DNA from: Hydrangea macrophylla
Taxonomy: Eukaryota; Streptophyta; Magnoliopsida; Cornales; Hydrangeaceae
DNA: 64,000 nt
Assembly (NCBI GenBank): GCA_033977485.1
Contig: CM066987.1
Span: forward strand, 86,832,588 to 86,896,587
Reading direction: 5' to 3'
The notes under the pieces were generated by a model, which worked only from the letters and a program-made list of their open reading frames with translations, was not told the origin of the DNA and made no database searches. Below, piece after piece: positions 1 to 10,859 of the stretch. The position numbers were made by a program, and so were the translations under genes. The stretch's first letter is position 1. Every line of letters begins with the position of its first letter.

Positions 1-176
1 TCTCATCTTTGTTGGACTCATTAACATGTAAGCCCATCTTAGCTTATATGTTAGTAAGTCATACTTGTAGGAATCCCCGTGGTATCCCAATGTCGCTTTC
101 GCATTTATGATTGAGTTTTAATTCTTTCCTCTCTATCTTTCCTCTTCCCTCGCGCTTCGATTTTCGGGGCGTGACA
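1..176. other. Left edge, probable LTR border
   Basis: No gene is visible. The stretch ends in GGGGCGTGACA at 166-176. Read on the minus strand this gives TGTCACGCCCCG, a start typical of plant Ty3/gypsy LTRs, so an LTR may begin here and run out of the window to the left. The other end is not in view, so the family cannot be named. Confidence 0.3.
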
Positions 177-1860
177 CATCATAAGTTATAACAAGCCTTC
201 AAAAACAAAGTTTAGACTTACTAACCATGAACAAAAACAACTAAGGCTTGTTTGGCGCAATTCACATAAACTCTATCCATATCCCTTTAAACCTCGAATT
301 TGACAAAGTAAGCATTCAAAACACGAATCCACGAGTTCGGATTCATTACCACATAACCCAAAAGAGTTTTAATACCTATTACAATATCATGAAATCCACA
401 CTAAAACCTCCAAGTTAAATCCATGGTTCTTGCTATTCAAAAGCTCATTATTACAACGATTGGCAAAGAAGACAAAACATATACAAGAGGATCCCCAGCA
501 TTCCCATCGGCCTCACTCTTCTCGCATCCTCTTGCCTTTCTTCATACCTCCAATGGAGTAAATCTCCATTGCTCAACTATATGCTGAGTGTACAATTTCT
601 AACATATGCATATATGATAAATCATGCTTTAATCTCATCATAACACATAACTATTGGTCTCTAGGGAATAAATGCACATTCACCGATCCAAGGTCTTACG
701 ACTCAACCACGACCCATGCCCCTTCGACATGTCGCGTAAATGCCTTTCTCGGCAAGTGACCGTCGTCACTACTAATCCTCCCCCTTCGAGAGGACGTCTC
801 ACGGTGAATTAGCACAAATCTTCCTTTAACCCACATAGGTATATAAACATGCTCATTTAACACATATACGTGCTCGCGTAAAATTAGACATGATTTTCAC
901 ATTTAAGCGCATGCATAATTAACGGGCCTAAGATTAACACATGGATTTTGCCCGGATCACAATTTCGTCATCGAAATATAAAACATGTATTTCACCTATA
1001 TAACATAGGCTAGAAATTCATACCTCGAGCTATAGTCGTATAACTTTGAGGGAACGACTAGAACCCCGATTAAACGCCAAATCTCCGATCCTACGCGAAA
1101 CCTACAAGTTTACACGTGTTTTCCCCAAATTCCTAGATTTAGAAATTTATAAAAGCTTAGCCAAACATGTCCTAAAGACTATCAAAACATAGCACTTACC
1201 TTGGGGAGTTCAAATACGAATTTTGGTCGAAAACAAACGGGCAGAAGTCCGTCCATTTGCGTCTGCAAGCTCTAAGCTCCCAAAGCCCCCAAATCTCCCT
1301 TTTGATTTTGAAATTAGAAAAGTTGTAATTATAGAACTTCTATATATAGACAAAATTCTCCGAAACTACGTTTACCTCCCCACGAGTTTTCAAAACTTGC
1401 AATTATCCCTCGAAACGTCTTACACGTCTAATTCATTACTTCACGAGTGAAAACTATAAATTACAAAAGTTTTCGACTAAATCTCGTTTGGGTCCAAAAT
1501 CACGTCCGAAAACAAAATTCTGTGAAATCTCTAGATAACCTACCTATTAAGCAACGTTTCACTCACGTTCTCACCAAAGTGTTCAAACGATCTAAAACTA
1601 GATCAAAACTATAAGAAATTATACTACATAGGTATAATTACTATTCATGAAAATACCAGATAAGTCAAAATAACATTTAAATCACATAAATGTCATTTAG
1701 CTATGCCAATGCAACATGATTTTCCATGTTCCCGTGTCCTCTCTTGTCACCTTCCGTTGACCCATGTCAACCTCATCCACAATTATTAAACCACGTTAAT
1801 AATTCCATTTAAGAGATTTATGCCTTTAAAATAAATGATTTTTCCGGGACGGGTATGACA
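177..1860 (-). mobile_element. Degenerate Ty3/gypsy LTR-like segment
   Basis: On the minus strand the segment opens at 1860 with TGTCATACCCGTCCCGG, a usual LTR start of Del/Tekay-type gypsy elements. About 510 bases downstream is a TATA-like CTATATATAG (around 1340-1350). No coding frame survives, and the small plus-strand ORF at 1223-1450 has no recognisable domain. The downstream border near 177 is a guess, and no target duplication or second LTR copy was found. It is an inferred solo or truncated LTR. Confidence 0.4.
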
Positions 1861-1865
1861 AGTAT

Positions 1866-2752
1866 GAATCCCTACACATGGTTTTGCATGTTATGCGATA
1901 ATACGTAAAATAATCTCCTTAGGCCTTTTATAACTAAGTTTTGAGATTTTGAATGGTCGAAACAATTTCTGGCAATAAGAAAGGCGCGAGACTAGAACTC
2001 ATACCTCACACACGACAAACTAGACTTGCAGGAATAAACGACTTGCAATTCCTACACACGGGTTTCATGTTATGCGATAATACTCAAAACAATCTCTTTA
2101 GGCCTTTTATAACTAAGTTTTGAGATTTTGGGTGGTCGAAGCAAGTTCCTACACTAAAAAGGAATGAGACTAGAACCCACACCTCACACACGATCAACTT
2201 GACTTATAGGAACAAACAGCACGCAATTCCTCCACACGGTTTTCAAGTTATGCGATAATAAGCAAAATAATCTCCTTCGGCCTTTATAATTAAGTTTTGA
2301 GGTTTTGGGTGGCCGAAACGAGTTCCGGCACTCGGAAAGGCACGTGACAGAAACTCACACGTCACGCATGACCTACTATACTTGTGGGAACAAATGGCAT
2401 GCAATTCCTACACACGGTTTGCATGTTATGCTATAATACCCAAAATAACCTCCTTAGGCCTTTTATAACTATGTTTTGAGATTTTGGGTGGTCGCTACGA
2501 GTCCCGTCCCTCGAAAAGGCATGAGACTGGAACTCACACCTCATACACAACCAGCTATAGTTGCGGGAACAAATGGCAAGAAATTACTACACATGGTTTT
2601 TAAGTGATACGATAATACGCAAAATGATCTCCTTAGATCTTTTATAACAACATTTTGAGGTTTGGGGTGGTCGAAACGAGTTCTTGCACTCAAAAAGGCA
2701 CGAGGTCGAAACTCATACCTCATACACGACGAACTAGACTCGACTCCCAGTT
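1866..2752. repeat. 179-bp tandem satellite, five copies
   Basis: Five head-to-tail units begin near 1871, 2051, 2229, 2407 and 2586, giving periods of 178-180 bp. Each unit contains CYACACACGG, TTATGCGATAATA, CTCCTTAGGCCTTTTATAA and TTTTGAGATTTTGGGTGGTCG followed by an ACTCACACCTCAYACACGA block. Units differ from one another by many substitutions, so the array is old. The first unit abuts the LTR-like border at 1860. Unit length is in the nucleosome-sized range common for plant satellites. Confidence 0.85.
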
Positions 2753-2759
2753 TCAAATT

Positions 2760-3135
2760 TACATGACGATGCACGAATCATTTTTTATTATTTGCCACGC
2801 TCTGTTGTGTGGCAAATACCTCTTTACTAGCGACGCAATACAGCATGGCTGATAATTACACTCACTATTAGCAACATATAAATGTGTCGCTAATAATAAC
2901 TTCTTTTGCGATGTAGTCACTTTTCCTAAGTAAGAAACAAATTAGCAACGCACTTTCGTATTATTTTCCACCCGCAGGAGCATTGCTGATAAAAATGATA
3001 TTAGCACCGTGTTGATTGCGTCGCGTAATTTTATTCGTTACGCCATTTTTTGCCACACGCGGACCACGTCGCAAATACGTTTAGCGATGCACTTTTTGAC
3101 TAGTAGCCATGCAACTATGTGTCAGCAAAAAATAA
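2760..3135. repeat. Noncoding block with recurring GCGACGCA-like motifs
   Basis: There is no coding frame. The block repeats short motifs on both strands (TTGCCACRC, TAGCGACGCA, TAGCAACGCAC, GCGTCGCGTAA). Such subterminal motif clusters are usual in non-autonomous DNA transposons (hAT, Mutator or CACTA type), but no clear terminal inverted repeats or target duplication could be delimited. Confidence 0.3.
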
Positions 3136-4206
3136 GATTTGTTAATCCCAAGAATCTAAGATAATAGGATAGCATTATGTTCAAATTTAAGTGGACAATA
3201 AGGTGGTGTTTTGATGTTTTTGATGTTCATTTTTTGTCCTTAAAAAAAACAAAAAAAATAAAAAATAAAAATAGCAAAAATATACAAATAATGTGTTTGG
3301 TAAAATATGCCTGTTGTGTTTTCAAAAATAAAAAATAAATAAATGACTGTTGTGGAGGTAAAAAAACAAAAACAGTAAAACGCATTTTCTAAATTGTGTT
3401 TAGTGAAAAATTGTCTGGCCAACACTAACTTACAAATTTTAATAAAAAAAAATGTACCAAAACTCCATACACCATCTTGTGATGATAAGTGGGAAGAAAA
3501 CGAAATTAATGCGTACTAGATGATTGGTTTTCTATGGATAAAGATTCTCATAACTCCTTTAGACTAAACCCTACAAAAAAAAAGTAAATTTCTGGTCTTC
3601 CAACTATAAATTTCTAGGTTATCCACTCTCTTTCTCTCTCATATCTAGCAAAAACACTCTTTGTAGTAATTTCCAATTTTATAATGTTCTCTTATCAATA
3701 ATGATAGGCATACAACACCAGTTATAACAAATGCTTTAAATACTTGTACCTTGTGCAGTGTGGATTTTTCACACAAACCCACACTTTTTTAAAAAGTACA
3801 AAGTATATACATTTAAAACATGATTATGATTTGTGTTGTGTGTTTAGCATTATTCTCTCCCTTACATGTCAACTTTTCATTGCTTTTAGGTTCTTTTAAG
3901 ATTATGAAGATTTGTGCCCCATGGATGGGATATGAGGTAGCAAACATTTCAGATGTTGAATCACATTACTAAATCACAAAAATCGTGGGAAACCAAATGC
4001 TTATTGGATAATTTTCTTTTTGTAAATGTTCAAAAGCCAAGTCCACTTAGAAATGCCCCACTAATTACTCTTCTTTAGTGCTTAAGATCTGTACAAGGGC
4101 ATTTAAGAAATGTTGGAAGAGACAAAATTGAACCTAAGAGGATTATGTGGAGTATACGATGAGTACCAAGTTTGGACAGAATAGCACAAGGCTAATGCAT
4201 TGCCAG
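3136..4206. other. AT-rich intergenic DNA, no feature
   Basis: I see no gene. 3240-3420 is strongly A/T-biased, and the small minus-strand ORF there (3240-3425) is low-complexity Phe-rich sequence, not a gene. Confidence 0.5.
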
Positions 4207-4330
4207 ATCGAGCAGTAATGGCTAAGATCAGAGCAAAAGGTGTCGTTAAAAGGTTTAGCAACAAAAAAAAAGTGTCACTAAACTTTTACCAACACTTTTT
4301 GCTCTGACATTAACCATTGTTGCTCTACCA
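4207..4330. repeat. Imperfect hairpin, MITE- or miRNA-like
   Basis: Two arms of roughly 56 bases are inverted copies at about 80% identity by eye. Left-arm landmarks are ATGGCTAAGATCAGAGCAAAAG and its continuation GTTTAGCAACA. The reverse complement of the right arm reads ATGGTTAATGTCAGAGCAAAA and then GTTTAGTGACA. The loop is a short A-run near 4263-4271. RNA from either strand would fold into one long stem. Confidence 0.6.
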
Positions 4331-4377
4331 ATAGAGCTAGCCATAGTATAATTATATATATATATATGTATATAATG

Positions 4378-4602
4378 AGGACTGCTATCTTACAACATGA
4401 AGGTTGTAAGGTAGGATTGTACACCAGTTTTTAGCGACTAACAAAAACATTTTTAGTGACAAAAAAAAAACTTTTAGCAAAAAATCTTTTTAAAAAATTT
4501 CATCCCTAAAAGGTGAAAATTAAAAAGGTGAAGAATTTTGTCATTAAAAGAATTTTTTTTCGTCACTAAAAAGACTCGATGTTGTAAATTAGCATTCCCC
4601 AT
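4378..4602. repeat. Second small inverted-repeat element (MITE-like)
   Basis: The ends are imperfect inverted repeats: GGACTGCTATCTTACAAC at the left, and GGGGAATGCTAATTTACAAC when the right end is reverse-complemented. Between them lie repeats of TTTTTAGYGAC and its complement GTCACTAAAAA, so the interior also folds back. No coding capacity. A (TA)n run at 4350-4368 lies just outside and may be the target region. Confidence 0.45.
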
Positions 4603-5169
4603 ATATAATTGTATAAAAAGAATATAATAATACAACTAACATCACACACCACTAATATCAGAAACTATAGTATGTCAAAATCTGAATATTGGAAATATTA
4701 TTTGAGCAATCTTTTTTTTCTTTTTGAGCAATTGATCTAATTGTACAAATGAAGGTACCCTAAAAACTAGGGGTATCATAGGTTGTCATAGCTGGCAAAG
4801 AGCAATGAAAAAAAAAAAAAACACTAGGGGTCAATAAATTGTTGGACTTATTTTGTCGTTGAGCTATATCATTTGATGATCGGGCTATCTTTACTGCAAA
4901 ATCAGATAACAACAGATTTTGGGCCTTTGGCCTTCTTTATTTAAAAAATTCACATATAAGGAATTAAATTTTGAAAAAAGTTTTATGCTCGGAGATAAGG
5001 AATAAATGATTTTTGAAAATATTTTGCATACTTCAATATTCGAAAGAATTTAAATTTTGATTTTTTAAGGCTAGATTTATACTAAACTTTTGGCGGAGAA
5101 CAGTTAGTATTTTAAAAAATCAAGGATGCAAATTGGATTTCAGTTTCAGATGAGACGAAATTAACAAAT

Positions 5170-5547
5170 GGATTTATTTTTACACTTAATGGAGGTGCAG
5201 TATCTTGGAGAAGTCGTTCAAGCAAACTTGCACAGCTAAATCAATGATGGAATCGGACCGGATTTGTGACTCTTTAGAAAGTTGGTACTGAGACCGAGTG
5301 GTTAAGAAACTTATTAGCAGATATTTCTATTTAAAATAAGTCAGATCCATCGGATTCTTTACATTGTAATAGCCAGGCTTTAATAGGCCAAGCAATGAAT
5401 AAGTCCTATATTGGCAAGACTAGACATATACATCTAAGACACAATATTGTGAGGCAGCTGCTTGATGATGGAGTTATGTCTCTAAATTTTGTAAGGTCTG
5501 AAGTGAATTTGGTTAACTATTTAACAAATCCTTTAGGAGAAGACTAG
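5170..5547 (+). pseudogene. Ty1/copia RNase H C-terminal fragment
   Basis: The translation contains TEWLRNLLADI, LHCNSQALIGQAMNKSYIG, KTRHIHLRHNIVRQLLDDG and NFVRSEVNLVNYLTNPL, then a stop at 5545-5547. This is the end of a copia polyprotein: the RNase H region with the conserved H-C-D-S-Q-A, R-H-I-R and L-A-D-P-L-T positions. In the family the motif is usually CDSQA and ADPLTK; here the acidic residues are replaced (CNSQA, VNYLTN), so it is catalytically dead. A frameshift lies near 5225, and a TAA at about 5329 interrupts the frame. Confidence 0.8.
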
Positions 5548-6432
5548 TGTATGAAACATCGAGGGGAATGGAGCTTATGCCTATAACAAAAATAAAAATA
5601 ATGGTAACCCAACCTATGTAATTGAAGAACACAAGAAATAGGTTCATATACATAATAACAAGTCATTGGTTGATTTGAGATGCACTATTATTTGATTATA
5701 TAGTTCATTTCTATGGTGTATAGTGCAATTACAATGTGTAAATGTAGTTAAACTCTTAATGAATTCCATAGTCTATTATTTGGATGGTGTGTTTAATTGC
5801 AATACATACTTGATGGATTCACCTACATAAGTGTGAAAATGGGGCCACTTTCTATGAAAACTTAGGCAAGTGTTCTAGAGAACTTATGAAAATCCAGAAC
5901 AGGTGCAGGGCCTAGAGGCGCCACATCGATTAGTCTGGGCGCAACAATTAGAGTTGCTCAGATTCTAATGAATCAATGTGGGTATAAGAGGATTGATTTA
6001 CGATAAATGATTATGGTTCATAGAAATGTTATTTCACAAAGTTCCTGTAATATCACTTCTTATATTATTAGGGACTGGTTCATAGCCCTAAAGGCTGATG
6101 CAATGAGTTCTCTCGCTCCACTCATTTTTATTTGTTTGAATTTTTGAAACAAGGGAGGGATTGTTGGACTTATTTTGTGTTTAGGTTATGTCATTTTATG
6201 ATTGGGCTATTTATTACAAAACCAAACAAAAAACTTATGTTGTGCCTTGGGGCTTCCTTATTTCAAAAATTCAAATCTAAGCCTAAAAACATGATGTGAC
6301 TTGTCTCTCACATTGCTACATTACAAGATATTTCTACTCTTCATATATGATTTCAATTCATAAGCTTGTAAGCATCGTGTTGTGGAAATGCTCTCTCACG
6401 CGTGCAGTCTGGGGGGTGGGGGTGCAAATCTT

Positions 6433-7003
6433 AGATTCGAACTATCCGATCTGACTTGAAAATCGAAACTTGCGCAGTTAGGCGTTGCGTACGCGAATAC
6501 TGTCTGATTTGCTCTCTCACGTGTACTGTTGTTTGTGTCACGTTAAGAGTCACAGCTTAATATAAAAGCATATATGTTTAAAACAAATTTAACTCTTGGG
6601 TTTAATGGTGTTTAATCCCTTGTTTTAATTCATCTAATTGTTGGAGGCTGCAGTAATTTTCTATATATTTGTACTAGATTTGCTGTAAAAAAATATATAT
6701 AGATATATTTAGATTTGGACTGTCCGATTTGACTTGAAAATAGAAACTTGCACAGGCAAGAGGTGCGTACACAATACCGTCCGATTTGCTCCCTCGCGTG
6801 TACGGTTGTTTTTTGTCACGTTAGGAGTCACAGTTTAATATAAGCACATGCTTAAAACTGATTTAAGTCTTTTAATTTCGTGCACATGTTTAAAATTGGT
6901 TTTACTCTTGAGTTTAATGGTGTTTAATCCCTTGTTTTAATTCATGTGGCAGTCGGGAGGCAGCTCTAATTTTCTATATATTTGTATTATATTTGCAGTA
7001 AAA
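6433..7003 (+). repeat. Tandem duplication inside the copia 3' LTR
   Basis: A ~278-bp segment beginning AGATTCGAACTATCCGAT at 6433 is repeated from 6711 (AGATTTGGACTGTCCGAT). Both copies carry the same order of landmarks: CTTGAAAATMGAAACTTGC, a GTACGC run, GTCACGTTARGAGTCACAG, and TTTAATGGTGTTTAATCCC. Identity is high but not perfect, so the duplication is not recent. Confidence 0.75.
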
Positions 7004-7226
7004 AAAAATATCTTCTTCTAGATTACTTTCTGAAAACTATTTCTACAAATTCTCTTATCTGTTTTGGAGCAATTCTGAGCGCTCATATACTCTTCAATTT
7101 AAGTTCATATTTGGAAGTTTTGATTGTTGAATCCTAGAGAATATAACACCATATTGAGATCTTCTGTATCGAGTCGCTGACTTTGAAAGGTCGGAATTAT
7201 TCACAAGGACAGTACTACCATAACAT

Positions 7227-9093
7227 GCCTCATTCAATTGTATAATACTATCATTCATATTTTCCAACATAAATTACTTCCAATACTTAGAGTCAATTAT
7301 CCAAATGGACTGCGAGGAAAAATAGGACTATATTTTGGGTGTACTTGGTGTCATAAAGAAGAAGTTAGGAGATATATATATATATATATAACCATATATT
7401 TTCGGCATTTGACACACGTCCAAAATGTAAAAACTTTCTGTTATTGACATGATATTGGTTTTAGAGTAATGTTATGGTTTTCAAAAAAAAAAATTTATAA
7501 ATGTTTCTTAATACGTGTTGGTGGATTCAGTTAATTTTAATTGATTGAAACATGGGTTCATTATTACATGTGTTGGGAAATAAATTTTGAGAAAAAAATC
7601 TTAGAACCATAGCATTGCTCTTACTCTTAAAATACGTATAGCCCTACAAGCAAAAGTGAGACAATTTTGGATGTCATTGGCGCTTTTTTTTTTTTTGTTC
7701 GTTATAATAAAGAAAAAGATGGGAAATAACCATAGATTTTGTGCATATGAAACAAACAAATTATAAATAACCTGTTTTATTGACCTTGGATTGCTCTTAA
7801 AACACGCATTGCTCTATCAATCAAAACAAAAAACAAAAAATCAAAAGACACACACGCACGGGCCATCAAATCAGGAGTTGGGCTTTTTTGGATTTGGGTA
7901 ATGCTAGATTCATACCACTATATAATCTATCTCCTCTCTTCATTGGTTTACGTTAGAGTGTGAATAAATGGATATGAGATTTGGGTATGGGTCTAATATT
8001 TCCTTTTAAATTTCTTCGGTGTCACAAAGAAGGAAAACAGTAAAACACGTTTAGTAAACTGTGTTTTGTAAAAAAAAATAGCATGGCAAGCACTAACTTA
8101 CAAATTTTAGTGAAAAGTATACATACAAATTCCACCATTCCGCACTTACTCTACACCCAAACTTGCGACATTTTGGCACTAAAATGTCATAATTTGGTGC
8201 CAAGTTGGAGAAATATTTGAAAAATCACATTAGTTTTTAAAACATCTCGGTGTTTAAATCTTTGTTTTGTAAATGGCACAATATTTTAGAATCAAAATGC
8301 AAAACACGAAAAATTACACAATACATTCTAAACAAATAAGGATGTACCATAAAATTTTCCACGAGAGTCATCTTCTTCTTCTTCTTCTTATTATTATTAT
8401 TATTATTATTTTATTTATTTATAGTTACTTAAATTATGACTGGACACACACACATCCCTTAAGGGCCTTAATCTAATTCAACTCAACTCAATCTAACCCA
8501 ACTCAACTCTAAAGTCTCACAATGGCTCACAACAAAGTCCGACAAGAATCACTCATTCCAACTGAAGAACAAACAGGGCAAGCAATAATTCTCTAAAAGG
8601 AGTCGAATCATCAATCTTTCCACTAATTAGAAAGAGGTCACACCATTTTGACAAAGCACTTTTTGAGAAAGTCATCTTACACTGTTTCAGTTTGAGATAG
8701 TAGCGGTCCCCACTTAATGTGTGACATTTTTCGTTGGAACTGACTTCAAATTTGAAAGTGTTCTAGCTAGTTAAATAACCACAAAATAGATACTACAAAC
8801 ATGTTTTTTATGTTAGTATTTTCGAAAAAAAACAAAATAAACATAAAGAAAAATCAAAAACAAAAAGTTATCAAACAGAGTTTTTTCCACATCTTTAAAA
8901 CATGGGCACTAAAGTAATTTTGCATTGAAAGAACCAAAGTAAATTTCATTTAATTTCTCTTTTATGACGACTAAAGTAATTTACTTAAGGGCATTTGCAA
9001 GATTACTATGCATACTGACATAATTTTATGAGATGGGGCATGTGTTTTGTTTCCCCTTTTCAATTAAATAAATATGTATTTTTTCACACTTGT
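7227..9093. other. AT-rich intergenic DNA with microsatellites
   Basis: No gene is seen. There is a (TA)n run at 7372-7390 and a TTC/TTA trinucleotide run at 8373-8412. The short ORFs at 7238-7447, 8273-8476 and 9028-9237 run across such low-complexity DNA and show no domain. Confidence 0.5.
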
Positions 9094-9700
9094 TGTCACA
9101 CCCTAATCCGCCCCTTACAGATTACATGTAACAATGAAGAAAAACACTTAAGAATCCAGCTATTAACGTTTCAAAAAAGTTTAAGACTAAATTTGGCAAA
9201 ATTAACTCAACCATATAAATATCTCTTAACCAATTAGAGAATTCCATTAAAAATACCTCTCGACTTTTATAATCAAAAGTAACATTTTTTAGGGTCAATG
9301 TGACCCTAAAGGTATCTACCATTCAACAAGTTAGAAGTCAAAACAAAACATGAAAACTAGTTCAAGTTTTAAAAAGCAGTTAAGGGGTAGTTCGACCGGT
9401 CGAACGGGTCCCTTCGACTGGAATGGGATGCAATCATTGCATTTATGTCGATAACTTGTCGGTAGAGTTTCGATCAATCAAAATGGGTTCAATCAATTGA
9501 AGCATTGTCAATTGATTGAACAAGACATTAAGTGAATCAATGGAATAGGGTCAATCAATTGATAACCAAATTACAGGTATAGTAAGGGTATTTATACAGA
9601 ATCTCTTTGTATTAATATACATCCAAAATATAGGGTATTACATCATGTGATAAACACATTATAAATGTGGTCTATTCATATATATTGAAAAGTGTGTAAT
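9094..9700 (+). mobile_element. Truncated LTR with palindromic promoter region
   Basis: It opens with TGTCACACCCTAATCCGCC (9094), a gypsy-type LTR start. A perfect 16-bp palindrome GTTCGACCGGTCGAAC lies at 9390-9405, followed by TTCAATCAATTGAA, TCAATTGATTGAA and TCAATCAATTGA at 9484-9562. A TATA-like GTATTTATAC follows at 9588-9597. The right end near 9700 runs into copia-type sequence, so the LTR is truncated. Confidence 0.4.
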
Positions 9701-10840
9701 AAAATGTTGAGGTTATGTATTTACATTCAATGATATTGATGAGTAATTTTAGTACTCTGAATTGATCTCTCCTATATGAAAATAGAAGTGGGGTCGCTTC
9801 TATGAGAACTTCAAATTTTGGTTCTCTAAGAATCCTCATGAAAAAGGATCATGTTTAGGACCAAAGTGACCACAACCGAATGAATTAATATATATATAAG
9901 GATATGTGGTGTGTTATCTAGTGTTGGTTTACACTAAAAGGTTGAATAGTTCAATACTTCATGTACACTGCTTCACCGAGTAAATCCAATAGATATTCAC
10001 TATGGGAAATGTTCAAGTCCAAAAGACACTCTCCTAATGCATTGCAAGTCCACGAATTGCTCTCGTAGTTTTATTGTATTTTGTTTTTGTTTAGATCGCC
10101 ATAATCATTCACATGTGGGGGATTGTTAGATTTGGGGTATGAATGGTAGTTTATGTAAGCTCAAGGAGATCATTAGGATCACTATGGACCAGCTCAATGC
10201 TCAGGGAAAGGCTTGGAACACTAAGTTTCAAGTTTCTAGCAGAAGGGTTTTTGACTAGTCAATCAGGGCCTCTTTGACCGATCGACTGAGTCAACGACTA
10301 TTTGAAGTTTTAAATAAGTTCTGGCAGATGGGGCATTCAACCGGTCGATCCGCCCTGTTCGATCGGTTGACCAGACTCAGTTTGTAAAAAGTCACAACTT
10401 TTCATGTTATAACTTTGAATTTGTTTGAACATCATCTGTTCTAATGGCTTGTAAACGTGTACATACAGATATATGCACACTATATGCGTATTGGGACACA
10501 ACTCTTTGTTTAAAGAAGCATCTCTTACCCAATAGACACCTCTATATATACAATATAGTTAGTTATTTTGTGATATACTTTTACAAATTTTAACTCTTCT
10601 CTTCTTCATCTTTTCTAGAGTTATTGAGTACAATTTACATACATATAATTCTGTAGAACAATTGAAGTTTGTTGTATTTCAATTGTTAGATCGTAGCATC
10701 CTCAAGAACAAGACATCATAGTCCACAAAACAATGGTGTGTAGGACGTAAACTTGTTTTTCAGGTAACGTACTTATACGTGTTTCGATCTTAAGTTTAGT
10801 CTAATTTGTTTTTTTTTTCATATCCATTAATTTTCCAACA
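9701..10840 (+). mobile_element. Ty1/copia 3' end: internal tail plus LTR
   Basis: 9701-10113 has no frame but resembles the untranslated tail of the copia relic at 5.8 kb: both contain GTGGGGTCGCTTCTATGAGAAC-like text. GTGGGGGAT at 10115-10123 is the polypurine tract. The LTR follows at 10124-10840 (717 bp), beginning TGTTAGATTT and ending TTTTCCAACA, near-perfect inverted ends. A TATA box (TCTATATATA) lies at 10541-10550. Palindromic motifs TTGACTAGTCAA and TCAACCGGTCGAT...ATCGGTTGA lie at 10252-10372 upstream of it. No target duplication is evident, because the left part of the element is missing. Confidence 0.7.
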
Positions 10841-10859
10841 CTGTGCCCTTACTGAGTCC

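Larger units (their letters stand above)
4840..7226 (+). mobile_element. Ty1/copia relic with internal deletion
   Basis: Two LTR starts are recognisable, both reading TGTTGGACTTATTTTG: one at 4840 and one at 6162. The next ~135 bases are similar in both (GGGCTATCTTTACTGCAAAA against GGGCTATTTATTACAAAAC). Between them sits a copia RNase H pseudogene, followed by untranslated DNA and a purine tract (GGGAGGGA, 6154-6161). The first LTR is cut at about 4975 and the gag, protease, integrase and reverse transcriptase are gone. The 3' LTR runs to roughly 7226; its right end is not exactly placed. Confidence 0.7.

Noticed and set aside
1223..1450. 75-residue ORF
   Set aside because: Lies across an LTR-like leader with a TATA box on the other strand; no recognisable domain.
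8460..8515. CTAACCCAACTCAACTC run as possible interstitial telomere repeat
   Set aside because: The unit is a degenerate ACTCA/AACTC repeat, not the plant TTTAGGG type.
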